Source: Pseudomonas parasichuanensis | GTDB lineage: Bacteria > Pseudomonadota > Gammaproteobacteria > Pseudomonadales > Pseudomonadaceae | Assembly: GCF_021601385.1 (NCBI RefSeq) | Contig: NZ_BQHO01000004.1 | Span: 212,170-276,169, forward strand | Direction of reading: 5' to 3' | Length of the DNA: 64,000 nt | Shown here: positions 1 to 9,700 of the stretch, in pieces | How the letters are laid out: every line of letters starts with the position of its first letter | Numbering within the stretch: the first letter of the stretch is position 1 | Made by a program: the position numbers and the translations under genes | Notes under the pieces: generated by a model | The model's database searches: none | Seen by the model: only the letters and a program-made list of their open reading frames with translations | Told to the model about the DNA's origin: nothing

Positions 1-1
1 C

Positions 2-790
2 GTCGCCCCGTTCGGCAAGGGCGAGGACGCGCCACTGGTGCACGTCAGCGGTGAATTCCTGCTGATCGCCGCACGCAAGGAAGAACGCATCCTGCCCAGC
101 AGCGTGGTCAACGATGCGGTGAAGGAGAAAGTCGAAGAGATCGAGACCGAGCAGATGCGCAAGGTCTATAAGAAGGAACGCGACCAGATCAAGGACGAGA
201 TCATCCAGGCCTTCCTGCCACGCGCGTTCATCCGCCGCTCGATGATCTTCGCCGCCATCGCCCCGCGCCAGGGCCTGATCCTGGTCAACTCGGCCAGCGC
301 CAAGCGCGCCGAAGACCTGCTGTCGACCCTGCGCGAAGTGATGGGCTCGCTGCCGGTGCGCCCGGTCAGCGTCAAAGTCGCCCCGGTCGCCACCCTGACC
401 GAATGGGTCAAGGCCCAGGCCCCGGCTGCCGACTTCTATGTACTGGACGAATGCGAGCTGCGCGACCAGGCCGAAGACGGCGGCATCGTCCGTTGCAAGC
501 GCCAGGACCTGACCGGCGAAGAGATCCAGCTGCACCTGAGCACCGGCAAGGTGGTCACGCAACTGGCCCTGGCCTGGCAGGACAAGCTGTCGTTCGTGCT
601 CGACGACAAGACCGTGATCAAGCGCCTGAAGTTCGAAGAGCTGCTGCAGGAGCAGGCCGATCAGGACGGCGGTGACGAAGCCGAGCAACAGTTCGATGCC
701 AGCTTCCAGTTGATGATGATGACCTTCAACGAGTTCCTGCCGGCGCTGTTCGAAGCATTGGGCGGAGAGGAGATTCCGCAGGGGGTCTGA
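2..790 (+). CDS. rdgC: Recombination-associated protein RdgC (5' truncated by window edge)
   Basis: RdgC is a nucleoid-associated DNA-binding protein that forms rings on duplex DNA and modulates RecA activity. The reading frame is open from base 2, so the N-terminus lies outside the window; about 262 of the roughly 306 residues usual for the family are present. Family features seen are the central segment with [16 protein letters not shown] and [11 protein letters not shown], and the C-terminal [19 protein letters not shown] at 38 is internal and is not the start. The C-terminal part is acidic, as in homologues. The gene ends with TGA at 788-790 and no strong terminator follows. Identification is from recognisable family sequence. 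Confidence 0.95.
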   Translation, partial: VAPFGKGEDAPLVHVSGEFLLIAARKEERILPSSVVNDAVKEKVEEIETEQMRKVYKKERDQIKDEIIQAFLPRAFIRRSMIFAAIAPRQGLILVNSASAKRAEDLLSTLREVMGSLPVRPVSVKVAPVATLTEWVKAQAPAADFYVLDECELRDQAEDGGIVRCKRQDLTGEEIQLHLSTGKVVTQLALAWQDKLSFVLDDKTVIKRLKFEELLQEQADQDGGDEAEQQFDASFQLMMMTFNEFLPALFEALGGEEIPQGV

Positions 791-1065
791 GGCCCCTGAA
801 CTGCCGGTGCTGGCCTGGGGAATTTCTTCAGCCAGTACTGGCCCTCTCGCCTGCAAACTTAACTGGGCTCATGATCTTGGACACATTCACTGGGCGATAA
901 AGCCCATGCCCATAAACGCCCCTTCCCGCTTTGCGCCGCTTCCCTGCCCCACTAAGCACATGCCTGCCCTTACTGGAATAGCTTCCTGCTGCGCCTCCCT
1001 GAAACCACTACGTAGGCTGACTTTGCTTCAACGAGTCAGACAACGACCTATCAGGAGGCAAGTCC

Positions 1066-1527
1066 ATGAGCATTCCCACAATCGATTCCACAAAATCTTT
1101 CACAGCTGATGTCTACATTCTCGACAGCAGCGCCAAACACCCTGTCCGCATCAACGAAGACGGCTGGCTGACAGTTCTGCAAGACAACGTCTTGCCGACA
1201 ACCTTATGGTTCGGGTGCTATCAGGAAGATGGCGAAGACTTTTTCATCATCAAGGAATACACCAAAGGTGCCAGCAATTTCGACACTGCTATCAATATCA
1301 GCAGCAACGACTTCCTGGGCTTGTACAAAAATTCGTCCAGACCCTGGAAAGTCAAGAAAGCAGACGGCAGTGCAGTGGCAAGACAGATTGGCGCCGACAT
1401 CGACGTGTCGATCTGCACCAAGGGCGGCAGGAGCTGGAAGGTAAGCGAAAACTTCCTCAAAGTGCGTGATGGTGAAGGAAGCCAGATCCAGATCCATGTG
1501 CATAAATGGGGCATCAGTCGCTTTTGA
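1066..1527 (+). CDS. Hypothetical protein, orphan, lower GC than neighbours
   Basis: A 153-residue protein preceded by a very good ribosome-binding site (AGGAGG at 1052-1057, nine bases before ATG). I do not recognise a family. It has no signal peptide or membrane segment and looks rich in beta strands, with many aromatic and polar residues (for example DFLGLYKNSSRPWKVKK and QIQIHVHKWGISRF). A beta-trefoil or lectin-like fold is conceivable but is only a guess. The gene is less GC-rich and uses more A/T-ending codons than its neighbours rdgC and sugE, which suggests later acquisition. It stands alone between two conserved genes with its own upstream space (791-1065, no other feature seen). 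Confidence 0.75.
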   Translation: MSIPTIDSTKSFTADVYILDSSAKHPVRINEDGWLTVLQDNVLPTTLWFGCYQEDGEDFFIIKEYTKGASNFDTAINISSNDFLGLYKNSSRPWKVKKADGSAVARQIGADIDVSICTKGGRSWKVSENFLKVRDGEGSQIQIHVHKWGISRF

Positions 1528-1600
1528 ATGAGTGCCGTGGTTTCACGTCTTGGCGCGGATTACCGGACCGCTGCTTGCCTTGCCGCCTTTGAGTGGGCAC

Positions 1601-1606
1601 TATAGT
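1601..1606 (+). promoter_or_regulatory. Candidate -10 element of the sugE transcript
   Basis: TATAGT lies just upstream of the riboswitch, so a start site would fall at about 1612, exactly at the 5' side of the first riboswitch hairpin. A weak -35 (TTGCCG at 1580-1585, spacing 15) is present. The call rests on the -10 match and on its position relative to the aptamer. Confidence 0.45.
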
Positions 1607-1612
1607 GCGCAC

Positions 1613-1663
1613 TGTGAGGACGACCTCACGACGCTGTGCGTGATCGTATCGGGGACGGCCCCA
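1613..1663 (+). promoter_or_regulatory. Guanidine-II riboswitch (mini-ykkC) in the sugE leader
   Basis: Two short hairpins carry the diagnostic ACGR tetraloops. The first is GTGAGG-ACGA-CCTCAC (1614-1629) and the second is GGGG-ACGG-CCCC (1651-1662). Mini-ykkC RNAs are known as guanidine-II riboswitches in which the two loops pair around guanidinium, freeing the downstream ribosome-binding site. Here the second hairpin ends 12 bases before GGAGA (1675-1679), the ribosome-binding site of sugE, which fits translational control. The downstream gene is an SMR-family guanidinium exporter, the classical partner. Loop sequence, pairing and gene context all agree. Confidence 0.93.
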
Positions 1664-1686
1664 TCATTAATAGATGGAGACACACC

Positions 1687-2004
1687 ATGTCCTGGATCAT
1701 CCTGTTCTTCGCCGGCCTGTTCGAAGTCGGCTGGGCTGTCGGCCTCAAGTACACCGACGGCTTCACCCGCCCCCTGCCCACCGTGCTGACCGTCGGCGCC
1801 ATGGTCATCAGCCTTGGCCTGCTGGGCCTGGCCATGAAAGAGCTGCCGCTGGGCACCGCCTATGCCATCTGGACCGGCGTTGGCGCCGTGGGCACCGTCA
1901 TTGCCGGGATCATCCTGTTCGGCGAGTCCATGGCGCTGATCCGCCTGGCCAGTGTCGCCCTGATCGTCACCGGCCTGGTCGGCCTGAAGGTCAGCGCCAG
2001 CTGA
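1687..2004 (+). CDS. sugE: SugE/Gdx guanidinium exporter, SMR family
   Basis: A 105-residue inner-membrane protein of the small multidrug resistance family. Its four hydrophobic helices (about residues 3-20, 30-48, 57-77 and 84-102) and the conserved Glu13 in [14 protein letters not shown] are typical. SugE/Gdx proteins export guanidinium in exchange for protons as dual-topology dimers. The GxGAVGT motif ([13 protein letters not shown]) separates the SugE/Gdx branch from EmrE-like pumps. The start at 1687 is chosen because it follows GGAGA at the right distance. An in-frame upstream start at 1636 would lie inside the riboswitch. Expression is expected to be induced by guanidine through that riboswitch. 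Confidence 0.95.
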   Translation: MSWIILFFAGLFEVGWAVGLKYTDGFTRPLPTVLTVGAMVISLGLLGLAMKELPLGTAYAIWTGVGAVGTVIAGIILFGESMALIRLASVALIVTGLVGLKVSAS

Positions 2005-2023
2005 CCTTCTGCTTCATCCCTTC

Positions 2024-3898
2024 CTAACGTAGATCGCCGCGCAGCAGGCTTACCTGTTCGCGCAGCACTTCGGGCTGCGCCGCCTCCACCGGGATGGCGG
2101 CGCCTGCCACGATCGTCACCCGCGACCACAGGCGCTTGAAAAAGCCCTTGTTCGGATCGCGACTGAAGAAGCTGCCCCACAGCCCCTGCAACGCCAGCGG
2201 AATCACCGGCACCGGCGTTTCCGACAGGATCCGGCTGACCCCACCCTTGAACACATCGATCTCACCGTCGGCACTGAGCTTGCCCTCGGGGAAGATGCAC
2301 ACCAGCTCGCCCTCGGCCAGGTACTGCTTGATGCGAGCGAAGGCACGTTCGTAGATCGCCTCGTCCTCACCACGCCCGGCAATGGGGATGGTGCCGGCAG
2401 TGCGGAAGATGAAATTGAGCACCGGCAGGTTGTAGATCTTGTAGTACATGACAAAGCGGATCGGCCGGCGAATGGCGCCGCCGATCAACAGCGCATCGAC
2501 GAACGACACGTGGTTGCACACCAGCAATGCCGCACCTTCATCAGGGATACGCTCAAGCTCGCGGTGCTGCACCCGATACATCGAGTGGCTGAGCAGCCAG
2601 ATCAAAAAGCGCATGGTGAATTCCGGCACGATGCGGAAGATATAGGCGTTGACCGCGATGTTAAGCAGCGACACCACCAGGAACAGCTGCGGGATGCTCA
2701 GCTTGGCCAGGCTCAACAGGACGATGGTGACGATCGCCGACACCACCATGAACAGCGCGTTGAGGATATTGTTGGCGGCGATCACCCGGGCCCGCTCGCC
2801 TTCGGCGGTACGGGCCTGGATCAACGCGTACAGCGGCACGATATAGAAGCCGCCGAAAATACCCAGGCCAACGATCGAGGCCATGATCCACCAGGCCTGG
2901 CTCATGCCCAGCAGGTCCAGCCAACTGTGCGGCGCCGCGCCTGCCGGCACATCGCCCGAATGCCACCACCAGAGCAGGCCGAACAAGGTCAGGCCGAACG
3001 AGCCGAACGGCACCAGGCCGATCTCCACCTTGCGCCCGCTCAAGCGTTCGCACAGCAGCGAACCCACGGCGATGCCCACCGAGAACAGGGTCAGCACCAG
3101 AGTGACCACGGTCTCGTCGCCGTGCAGCCAGTCCTTGGCGTAGGCAGGGATCTGCGTGAGGTAGATGGCGCCGACGAACCAGAACCATGAGTTGCCGACG
3201 ATCGAACGCGACACCGCCGGGGTTTGCCCCAGGCCCAGGCGCAGGGTGGCCCAGGACTGCTTGAAGATGTTCCAGTCGAGTTTCATTTCCGGCGCGGCAG
3301 CCGCCGCCCGCGGGATCCAGCGGCTGGCCAGGTAGCCGAGCACAGCAGTGCCGAGCACCCCGCCAGCCACCACCGTGGCATAGCTGGAAGCCGACATCAT
3401 CACCCCGGCGCCGATGGTGCCGGCGAGGATCGCCAAGAACGTCCCCATTTCCACCAGGCCGTTGCCGCCCACCAGCTCTTCTTCGCGCAGGGCCTGGGGC
3501 AGGATCGAGTATTTCACCGGGCCGAACAGCGCCGAATGGGTACCCATGGCGAACAGGGTCAGCAGCATGAGCTCCAGGTGGCTGGTGAGAAAGCCGATGG
3601 CGCCAATGGCCATGATCACGATCTCGGCCAGCTTGATCGCGCGGATCAGCCGGTCCTTGGCGAACTTCTCGCCAAACTGCCCGGCCAGCGCCGAGAACAG
3701 GAAGAACGGCAGGATGAACAGCAAGGCGCAGAGGTTGACCCAGATCGAGCGGTCGCCTTCCAGGCTCAGCTTGTAGAGGATCGCCAGGATCAACGACTGC
3801 TTGAACAGGTTGTCGTTGAACGCGCCCAGCGACTGGGTGATGAAGAACGGCAAGAAGCGCCGCTTGCCGAGCAGGGTGAATTGCGAGGGGTGACTCAT
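2024..3898 (-). CDS. MFS transporter fused to PlsC-type lysophospholipid acyltransferase
   Basis: A 624-residue fusion. Residues about 10-425 form an MFS permease of the LplT (lysophospholipid flippase) type. Residues about 440-624 form a glycerolipid acyltransferase with the catalytic HX4D motif (His463, Asp468 in NHVSFVD) and the FPEGK block (536-540). In Enterobacteria, LplT and the acyltransferase/acyl-ACP synthetase Aas are separate proteins that recycle lysophospholipids. Here transporter and acyltransferase are joined and the acyl-ACP synthetase domain is absent. The start at 3898 is preferred because upstream residues are not membrane-like. A role in flipping and reacylating lysophosphatidylethanolamine at the inner membrane is inferred. 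This fusion is common in pseudomonads. Confidence 0.85.
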   Translation of the reverse strand: MSHPSQFTLLGKRRFLPFFITQSLGAFNDNLFKQSLILAILYKLSLEGDRSIWVNLCALLFILPFFLFSALAGQFGEKFAKDRLIRAIKLAEIVIMAIGAIGFLTSHLELMLLTLFAMGTHSALFGPVKYSILPQALREEELVGGNGLVEMGTFLAILAGTIGAGVMMSASSYATVVAGGVLGTAVLGYLASRWIPRAAAAAPEMKLDWNIFKQSWATLRLGLGQTPAVSRSIVGNSWFWFVGAIYLTQIPAYAKDWLHGDETVVTLVLTLFSVGIAVGSLLCERLSGRKVEIGLVPFGSFGLTLFGLLWWWHSGDVPAGAAPHSWLDLLGMSQAWWIMASIVGLGIFGGFYIVPLYALIQARTAEGERARVIAANNILNALFMVVSAIVTIVLLSLAKLSIPQLFLVVSLLNIAVNAYIFRIVPEFTMRFLIWLLSHSMYRVQHRELERIPDEGAALLVCNHVSFVDALLIGGAIRRPIRFVMYYKIYNLPVLNFIFRTAGTIPIAGRGEDEAIYERAFARIKQYLAEGELVCIFPEGKLSADGEIDVFKGGVSRILSETPVPVIPLALQGLWGSFFSRDPNKGFFKRLWSRVTIVAGAAIPVEAAQPEVLREQVSLLRGDLR

Positions 3899-3997
3899 CG
3901 TCCGTGTACCTGGTTGGGCTTTGTCATTGGAGGCACGCTCAGCGCCAGAAGCCACAAATCTGCACGGGAATGGTCACCCAAGGCAAGCCGTGGCCCC

Positions 3998-5137
3998 TCA
4001 GCGCTGGGCAATGCACGGCGACACGAACAGCTCGCCACGCCATGCCCCACGCAGGGTCCGGCTGGCCACCAGCGCCCAGAGCATGGCCAAGGCCACCACC
4101 AGCACCTGGCCGAACACCAGGAAGAAGCCGAGCTGCAGCCAGGCCGCCAATTTCAGGGTGGCCAGGCAGTACACGCCCAGTGGGAAGGTAAAGCCCCACC
4201 AGCCCAGGTTGAACGGCATGCCCTGGCGCATGTAGCGCAGGGTGATCAGCACCGCCGTCAGCAACCACCACAACCCCGCGCCCCACAGCACGATGCCCGC
4301 CACCAGGCCCAGGCCACGGGCCACCTCGCCCAGCGAACCCAGGCCATTGGCGGCGAACACCGCCGGCGCGTCGCCACCGAGCACCAGCATGCCCAGCGCA
4401 CCGGTGCCGATCGGCCCGAGGGCCAGCCAGCTGGACGCCGCCATGTTGGCCGGCGGCAGCTTGTGCAGGGCCATGCGCAGCATGAGGATGGTGAGTATGC
4501 TGAACGCCACCGGCAGCGACACCGCCCACATCACGTAGCTGGTGATGACCACCAGGAACTGGGCATGGGCGTCCGCCAGGTGTGGCGCCAGCAGCCCGCC
4601 GCTGGCGGCGGCGACTTCGGCGGCCACCACAGGCAGCAGCCACACCGCGGTCATCTGGTCGATGCTGTGCTCCTGGCGGGTGAACATCAGGTACGGGATG
4701 GCCACCCCGCACAGCAACGCCAAACCAACATCCAGCCACCACAGGCTCTCGACCCACGGCACCACCGCCTCGCCCCAGCGCGCCAGACCGAACACCAGCG
4801 CGCCATTGAGAATCGTGGCCAGGCCCATGGGGATGGTGCCGAAGAACATCGACACGGTGGAGTGGGCGAAAATCCGCCGGGCCTCGTCGAAGAACAGCAC
4901 CCAGCGGGCGCCATAGAGGACACAGAACAGGGCGAACAGGCCGATGGTCAGCCACCAAAGGCCTTCGGCCACGGTGTCCAGCAGCGGGATCTGCACCTGA
5001 TGAAAGGCCAGTGCCAGCACGCCAGTCCCCATGGTCGCGGCGAACCAGTTGGGGGTGAACTGGCGGATCACCTCGCGGGGATGGGCCAATTGGCTGAACG
5101 GGCGCCACGACGGGGCGCGGGTCTGGGTGCATGGCAT
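3998..5137 (-). CDS. TDT family transporter (TehA/SLAC1/Mae1-like)
   Basis: A 379-residue integral membrane protein with about ten hydrophobic segments, beginning with the family-like NWFAATMGTGVLALAF. The TDT family includes the TehA anion channel, fungal Mae1 malate permease and Ssu1 sulfite efflux pump. The length and the amphipathic N-terminus suit the Mae1/Ssu1 branch, but the substrate cannot be read from the sequence. It is divergent from the MFS gene at 5297; the 159-base gap is AT-rich (ATATCTATATAAC near 5200) and probably holds both promoters. The real start may be this ATG, preceded by AGGAGA. Confidence 0.8.
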   Translation of the reverse strand: MPCTQTRAPSWRPFSQLAHPREVIRQFTPNWFAATMGTGVLALAFHQVQIPLLDTVAEGLWWLTIGLFALFCVLYGARWVLFFDEARRIFAHSTVSMFFGTIPMGLATILNGALVFGLARWGEAVVPWVESLWWLDVGLALLCGVAIPYLMFTRQEHSIDQMTAVWLLPVVAAEVAAASGGLLAPHLADAHAQFLVVITSYVMWAVSLPVAFSILTILMLRMALHKLPPANMAASSWLALGPIGTGALGMLVLGGDAPAVFAANGLGSLGEVARGLGLVAGIVLWGAGLWWLLTAVLITLRYMRQGMPFNLGWWGFTFPLGVYCLATLKLAAWLQLGFFLVFGQVLVVALAMLWALVASRTLRGAWRGELFVSPCIAQR

Positions 5138-5296
5138 GGGCTGTCTCCTGGCCTTGTGTAAGGTGGATTCATCTTATGCCTTTGAAGAATATCTATATAA
5201 CGGGTAATTTCTCTATCTGTTATCGATTTTAAAGATATAGCCTATGCCACGGCGCCTGGCATATGCTTGGCCGCTAACAAAGACAAGGATCCGTCG

Positions 5297-6487
5297 ATGC
5301 TCCGCGCCCTTAAAAGCTACCCTGCCGCCGTCCGCCTGCTGCTGCTCACCACCTTCACCCTGACCACGGCCCGGGCGATCACCCTGCCCTACCTGGTGGT
5401 GTACCTGTCCGCGCACATGGCCCTGTCGATCGGCCAGACGGGGCTGCTGGTCGGTGGCGCGATGTTCCTGGCATCGTTGCTGAGCCTCTATGGCGGGCAC
5501 TTGGTCGACACCCTGCGCAGCCATACGCTGATCGTGGCGAGCGCGGTGGTGTTCGCCCTGGCCATCGCGGGGATGATGGCCAGCACTTCGGCCGTGCTGT
5601 TCTTTTGCTTCCTGGTGGTGACCAACCTGGCCCAGACCGTGGTCGATATCGCCGCCAAGGCGGGGTTCTGCGCCTTGCTGCCCGAAGACAAGCGCGGCGA
5701 GGTGTTCGCCATCAAGTACACCTTCAACAACATCGCCTGGGCCGCTGGCCCCATGCTCGGGGTGCTGCTGATCGAAGCCGACGACCACCTGCCGTTCCTG
5801 GTGTCGGCCCTGATCGGCCTCGGCCTGAGCCTGATTTATTACCGCCTGGGCGAACGCGGCCTGTCGAGCCAGGGTGAGCGCGCGCCCGCGGCAGGTTTCA
5901 TCCAGGTCGCCCTGGGCATGCTGCGCGACCGGCGCTTGGTGTGCTTCACCCTGGGCGGCGTGCTCAGTGCCGTGGTGTTCGGGCAGTTCACTGCCTACCT
6001 TTCGCAGTACCTGGTGGTGAGCATCCAGGACCCCGCCGAAGTGGCGCGGCTGGTGAGCTACCTGGTGACCACCAACGCCCTCACGGTGATCGCCCTGCAG
6101 TACCTGATCGGCCGGCGCATAACCCGCCAGCACTTGATGCCCTGGCTGATGGCCGGCATGGCCATGTTCGTCGCCGGGTTGCTGGGGTTTTCCCTGGCCG
6201 GCTCGGCACTGGCCTGGTGCCTGGCCATGCTGGTGTTCACCCTGGGCGAAATCATCGTCATTCCCGCCGAGTTCATGTTCATCGACCTGATCGCGCCGGA
6301 ACATCTGCGCGGGATCTATTACGGCGCGCAGAACCTCTCCAACCTGGGCGCGGGGCTGGGGCCGATGCTGGTGGGCCTGGCCCTGGGGTACATGGCGCCA
6401 GCGGCGGTGTTCTACCTGTTGATCGGGTCGGTGATGCTGGCGGCGGTGTTCTACTGGCTGGGGACGCGCGGGGCGCAGCAGCCCTAG
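5297..6487 (+). CDS. MFS transporter
   Basis: A 396-residue protein with twelve predicted membrane segments. It has MFS-like loop sequence after helix 2 (YGGHLVDTLRSHTLIV, a degenerate motif A) and a long central loop near residues 180-210. The start at 5297 follows AAGGA (5285-5289); an in-frame TTG at 5267 has no such signal. It resembles drug/proton antiporters of the MdtH type, but the substrate is unknown. It is divergent from the TDT transporter gene. The 3' end is followed by a REP pair. Confidence 0.8.
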   Translation: MLRALKSYPAAVRLLLLTTFTLTTARAITLPYLVVYLSAHMALSIGQTGLLVGGAMFLASLLSLYGGHLVDTLRSHTLIVASAVVFALAIAGMMASTSAVLFFCFLVVTNLAQTVVDIAAKAGFCALLPEDKRGEVFAIKYTFNNIAWAAGPMLGVLLIEADDHLPFLVSALIGLGLSLIYYRLGERGLSSQGERAPAAGFIQVALGMLRDRRLVCFTLGGVLSAVVFGQFTAYLSQYLVVSIQDPAEVARLVSYLVTTNALTVIALQYLIGRRITRQHLMPWLMAGMAMFVAGLLGFSLAGSALAWCLAMLVFTLGEIIVIPAEFMFIDLIAPEHLRGIYYGAQNLSNLGAGLGPMLVGLALGYMAPAAVFYLLIGSVMLAAVFYWLGTRGAQQP

Positions 6488-6503
6488 GTGAATTGGTTCG
6501 GCC

Positions 6504-6589
6504 CTATCGCTGGCAAGCCAGCTCCCACAGGTTCTACGCAGCTCCCGAAGTTCGCGCTGTTTCTGTGGGAGCTGGCTTGCCAGCGATGG
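6504..6589. repeat. REP inverted pair (class A, TCGCTGGCAAGCCAGCTCCCAC type)
   Basis: The 27-base arm at 6504-6530 is repeated in inverse at 6563-6589 with one mismatch, giving a long hairpin with a 32-base loop. The unit matches the putida-type REP found elsewhere in this window (16855, 17067, 62264 and 62307). The rest of 6488-6709 shows no gene. Confidence 0.9.
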
Positions 6590-6709
6590 GGTCGACACCG
6601 ATGCCTGCGACGTCCTGCCACTGCGACCAACGTCGGCGCTGACGAACCCGCCCCCGCGTGCCAGACTGATTGATCGTGACCGCGTTACATTTTTTGCTCC
6701 GGAGTTTGC

Positions 6710-9700
6710 ATGTCGTTGTCCAGCGGGCTGATCGCCGTGGTCGCCCTGGCCTATATGGCCATCATGTTCGCCATCGCCTTCTACGGCGACCGCCGCAGCA
6801 CCCCGTTGCCGCCGAAGCTGCGTGCCTGGGTGTACAGCCTGTCGCTGGCGGTGTACTGCACCAGCTGGACCTTCTTCGGCGCGGTCGGCCAGGCCGCCGA
6901 GCAACTGTGGGCGTTCCTGCCGATCTACCTGGGCCCGGTGCTGCTGCTGATCTTCGCGCCCTGGGTGCTGCAAAAGATGGTGCTGATCAGCAAACAGCAG
7001 AACATCACCTCGATCGCCGACTTCATCGCCGCCCGCTACGGCAAGTCGCAAACCCTGGCGGTGGTGGTGGCGCTGATCTGCCTGGTCGGCGTGCTGCCCT
7101 ACATCGCCCTGCAGCTCAAGGGCATCGTGTTGGGGGTGAACCTGTTGATCGGCGCCAACGCCGACGCCACCGGCAGCCGGGTGCAGGACACCGCGCTGGT
7201 GGTGTCGCTGGTGCTGGCGCTGTTCGCCATCGTGTTCGGTACGCGCAGCCTGGACGTCACCGAGCACCACCGTGGCATGGTCCTGGCGATCGCCTTCGAG
7301 TCGCTGGTCAAGCTGCTGGCATTCCTCGCCGTGGGCGCCTTCGTGGTGTTCAACCTGTACGACGGCTTCGACGACCTGTTCACCCAGGCGCGCCAGTCGG
7401 TGCACCTGGAAAGCTACTGGCAGGAGACCATCAACTGGCCGTCGATGGTGGTGCAGACCGCCGTGGCGATGATGGCGATCATCTGCCTGCCCCGGCAGTT
7501 CCACGTCACCGTGGTGGAGAACATCGAGCCCCAGGACATGCGCCTGGCGCGCTGGGTGTTCCCGCTGTACCTGGCGCTGGCCGCGCTGTTCGTGGTGCCC
7601 ATCGCCCTGGCCGGGCAGATGCTGCTGCCGGGCACGGTGATCTCCGACTCGTTCGTGATCAGCCTGCCGCTGGCCGAAGCCCACCCAAGCCTGGCGCTGC
7701 TGGCGTTCATCGGCGGCGCCTCGGCGGCCACCGGCATGGTCATCGTCGAGGCCGTGGCGCTGTCGACCATGGTCTCCAACGACATGCTGCTGCCCTGGCT
7801 GCTGCGCCGCAACAACGCCGAGCGGCCGTTCGAGGCATTCCGCCACTGGATGCTCTCGGTGCGCCGGGTGACCATCGTGGTGATCCTGCTGCTGGCCTAC
7901 GTCAGCTACCGCCTGCTCGGTTCCACCGCCAGCCTGGCCACCATCGGCCAGATCGCCTTCGCCGCAGTGACCCAACTCACACCGGCCATGCTCGGCGCGC
8001 TGTACTGGAAACAGGCCAACCGCCGCGGCGTGTTCGCGGGCCTGGCCGCCGGTATCTTCCTGTGGTTCTACACCCTGGTACTGCCGATCGCCGCCCATAG
8101 CCTGGGCTGGTCGCTGTCGCTGTTCCCGGGGCTGGCCTGGCTGCACGGCAACCCGCTGGGCCTGCCGATCACCCCGCTCACCCAAGGCGTAGTGCTGTCG
8201 CTGGCGGGCAACTTCACCCTGTTCGCCTGGGTCTCGATCCTGTCGCGCACACGGGTCTCGGAGCACTGGCAGGCCGGGCGTTTCATCGGCCAGCAGACCA
8301 GCGCCCGCCCCAGCAGCAAACCGCTGCTGGCGGTACAGATCGACGACCTGCTGAACCTGGCCGCGCGCTTCGTCGGCGAAGAGCGCGCCCGACAGAGCTT
8401 CATCCGCTTCGCCTACCGCCAGGGCAAGGGCTTCAACCCCAACCAGAACGCCGACGGCGACTGGATCGAACACACCGAGCGCCTGCTGGCCGGGGTACTC
8501 GGCAGCTCGTCGACCCGCGCAGTGGTCAAGGCGGCCATCGAAGGCCGCGAGATGCAGCTCGAGGATGTGGTGCGCATCGCCGACGAGGCCAGCGAGGTGC
8601 TGCAGTTCAACCGTGCGCTGCTGCAGGGCGCCATCGAGAACATCAACCAGGGCATCAGCGTGGTCGACCAGAACCTGCACCTGGTGGCCTGGAACCGCCG
8701 CTACCTGGAGCTGTTCAACTACCCCGACGGGCTGATCAGCGTCGGCCGGCCGATCGCCGACATCATCCGCTACAACGCCGAGCGCGGCCTGTGCGGCCCG
8801 GGCGAGGCACAGGTCCATGTGGCGCGGCGCCTGCACTGGATGCGCCAGGGCCGCGCGCACTCCTCCGAGCGGCTGTTCCCCAATGGCCGGGTCATCGAGC
8901 TGATCGGCAACCCGATGCCCGGCGGCGGCTTCGTCATGAGCTTCACCGACATCACCCCGTTCCGCGAAGCCGAGCAGGCCCTGCGCGATGCCAACGAAGG
9001 CCTGGAGCAGCGGGTGGCCGAGCGTACCCACGAGCTGTCGCAGCTCAACCAGGCGCTCACCGAGGCCAAGAGCCGCGCCGAGGCCGTCAGCCAGTCCAAG
9101 ACCCGTTTCCTCGCCGCAGTCAGCCACGACCTGATGCAGCCGCTGAATGCCGCGCGGCTGTTCTCCGCCGCGCTGTCGCAGCAGGCCGAGGGCATGAACG
9201 ACGAAGCCCGGCAGCTGGTGCAGCACATGGACAGCTCGCTGCGCTCGGCCGAAGAGCTGATCAGCGACCTGCTGGACATCTCGCGCCTGGAAAACGGCAA
9301 GGTCACCCCCGACGTCAAGGCCTTCGCCCTCAACGAGCTGTTCGACACCCTGGGTGCCGAGTTCAAGCTGCTGGCCGCCGAAAAAGGCCTGGCGTTCCGC
9401 CTGCGTGGCAGCCGCCTGCGGGTGGACAGCGACATGAAGCTGCTGCGCCGGGTGCTGCAGAACTTCCTCACCAACGCCCTGCGCTATGGCAAGGGCCCGA
9501 TCCTGCTGGGCGTGCGGCGCCAGGGTGAGCGGCTGTGGCTGGAAGTGTGGGACCGCGGCCCGGGCATCGCCGACGACAAGCTGGCGGTGATCTTCCAGGA
9601 GTTCAAACGCCTGGACAGCCACCAGACCCGCGCCGAGAAAGGCCTGGGCCTGGGCCTGGCGATTGCCGACGGCCTGTGCCGGGTACTCGGCCACCAGCTG

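Noticed and set aside
779-798. CAGGGG/CCCCTG around the rdgC stop as a terminator
   Set aside because: The stem is six pairs only and is not followed by a T-run.
807-1109. A 100-codon frame after rdgC
   Set aside because: No ribosome-binding site, atypical composition, and it overlaps the better-supported gene at 1066.
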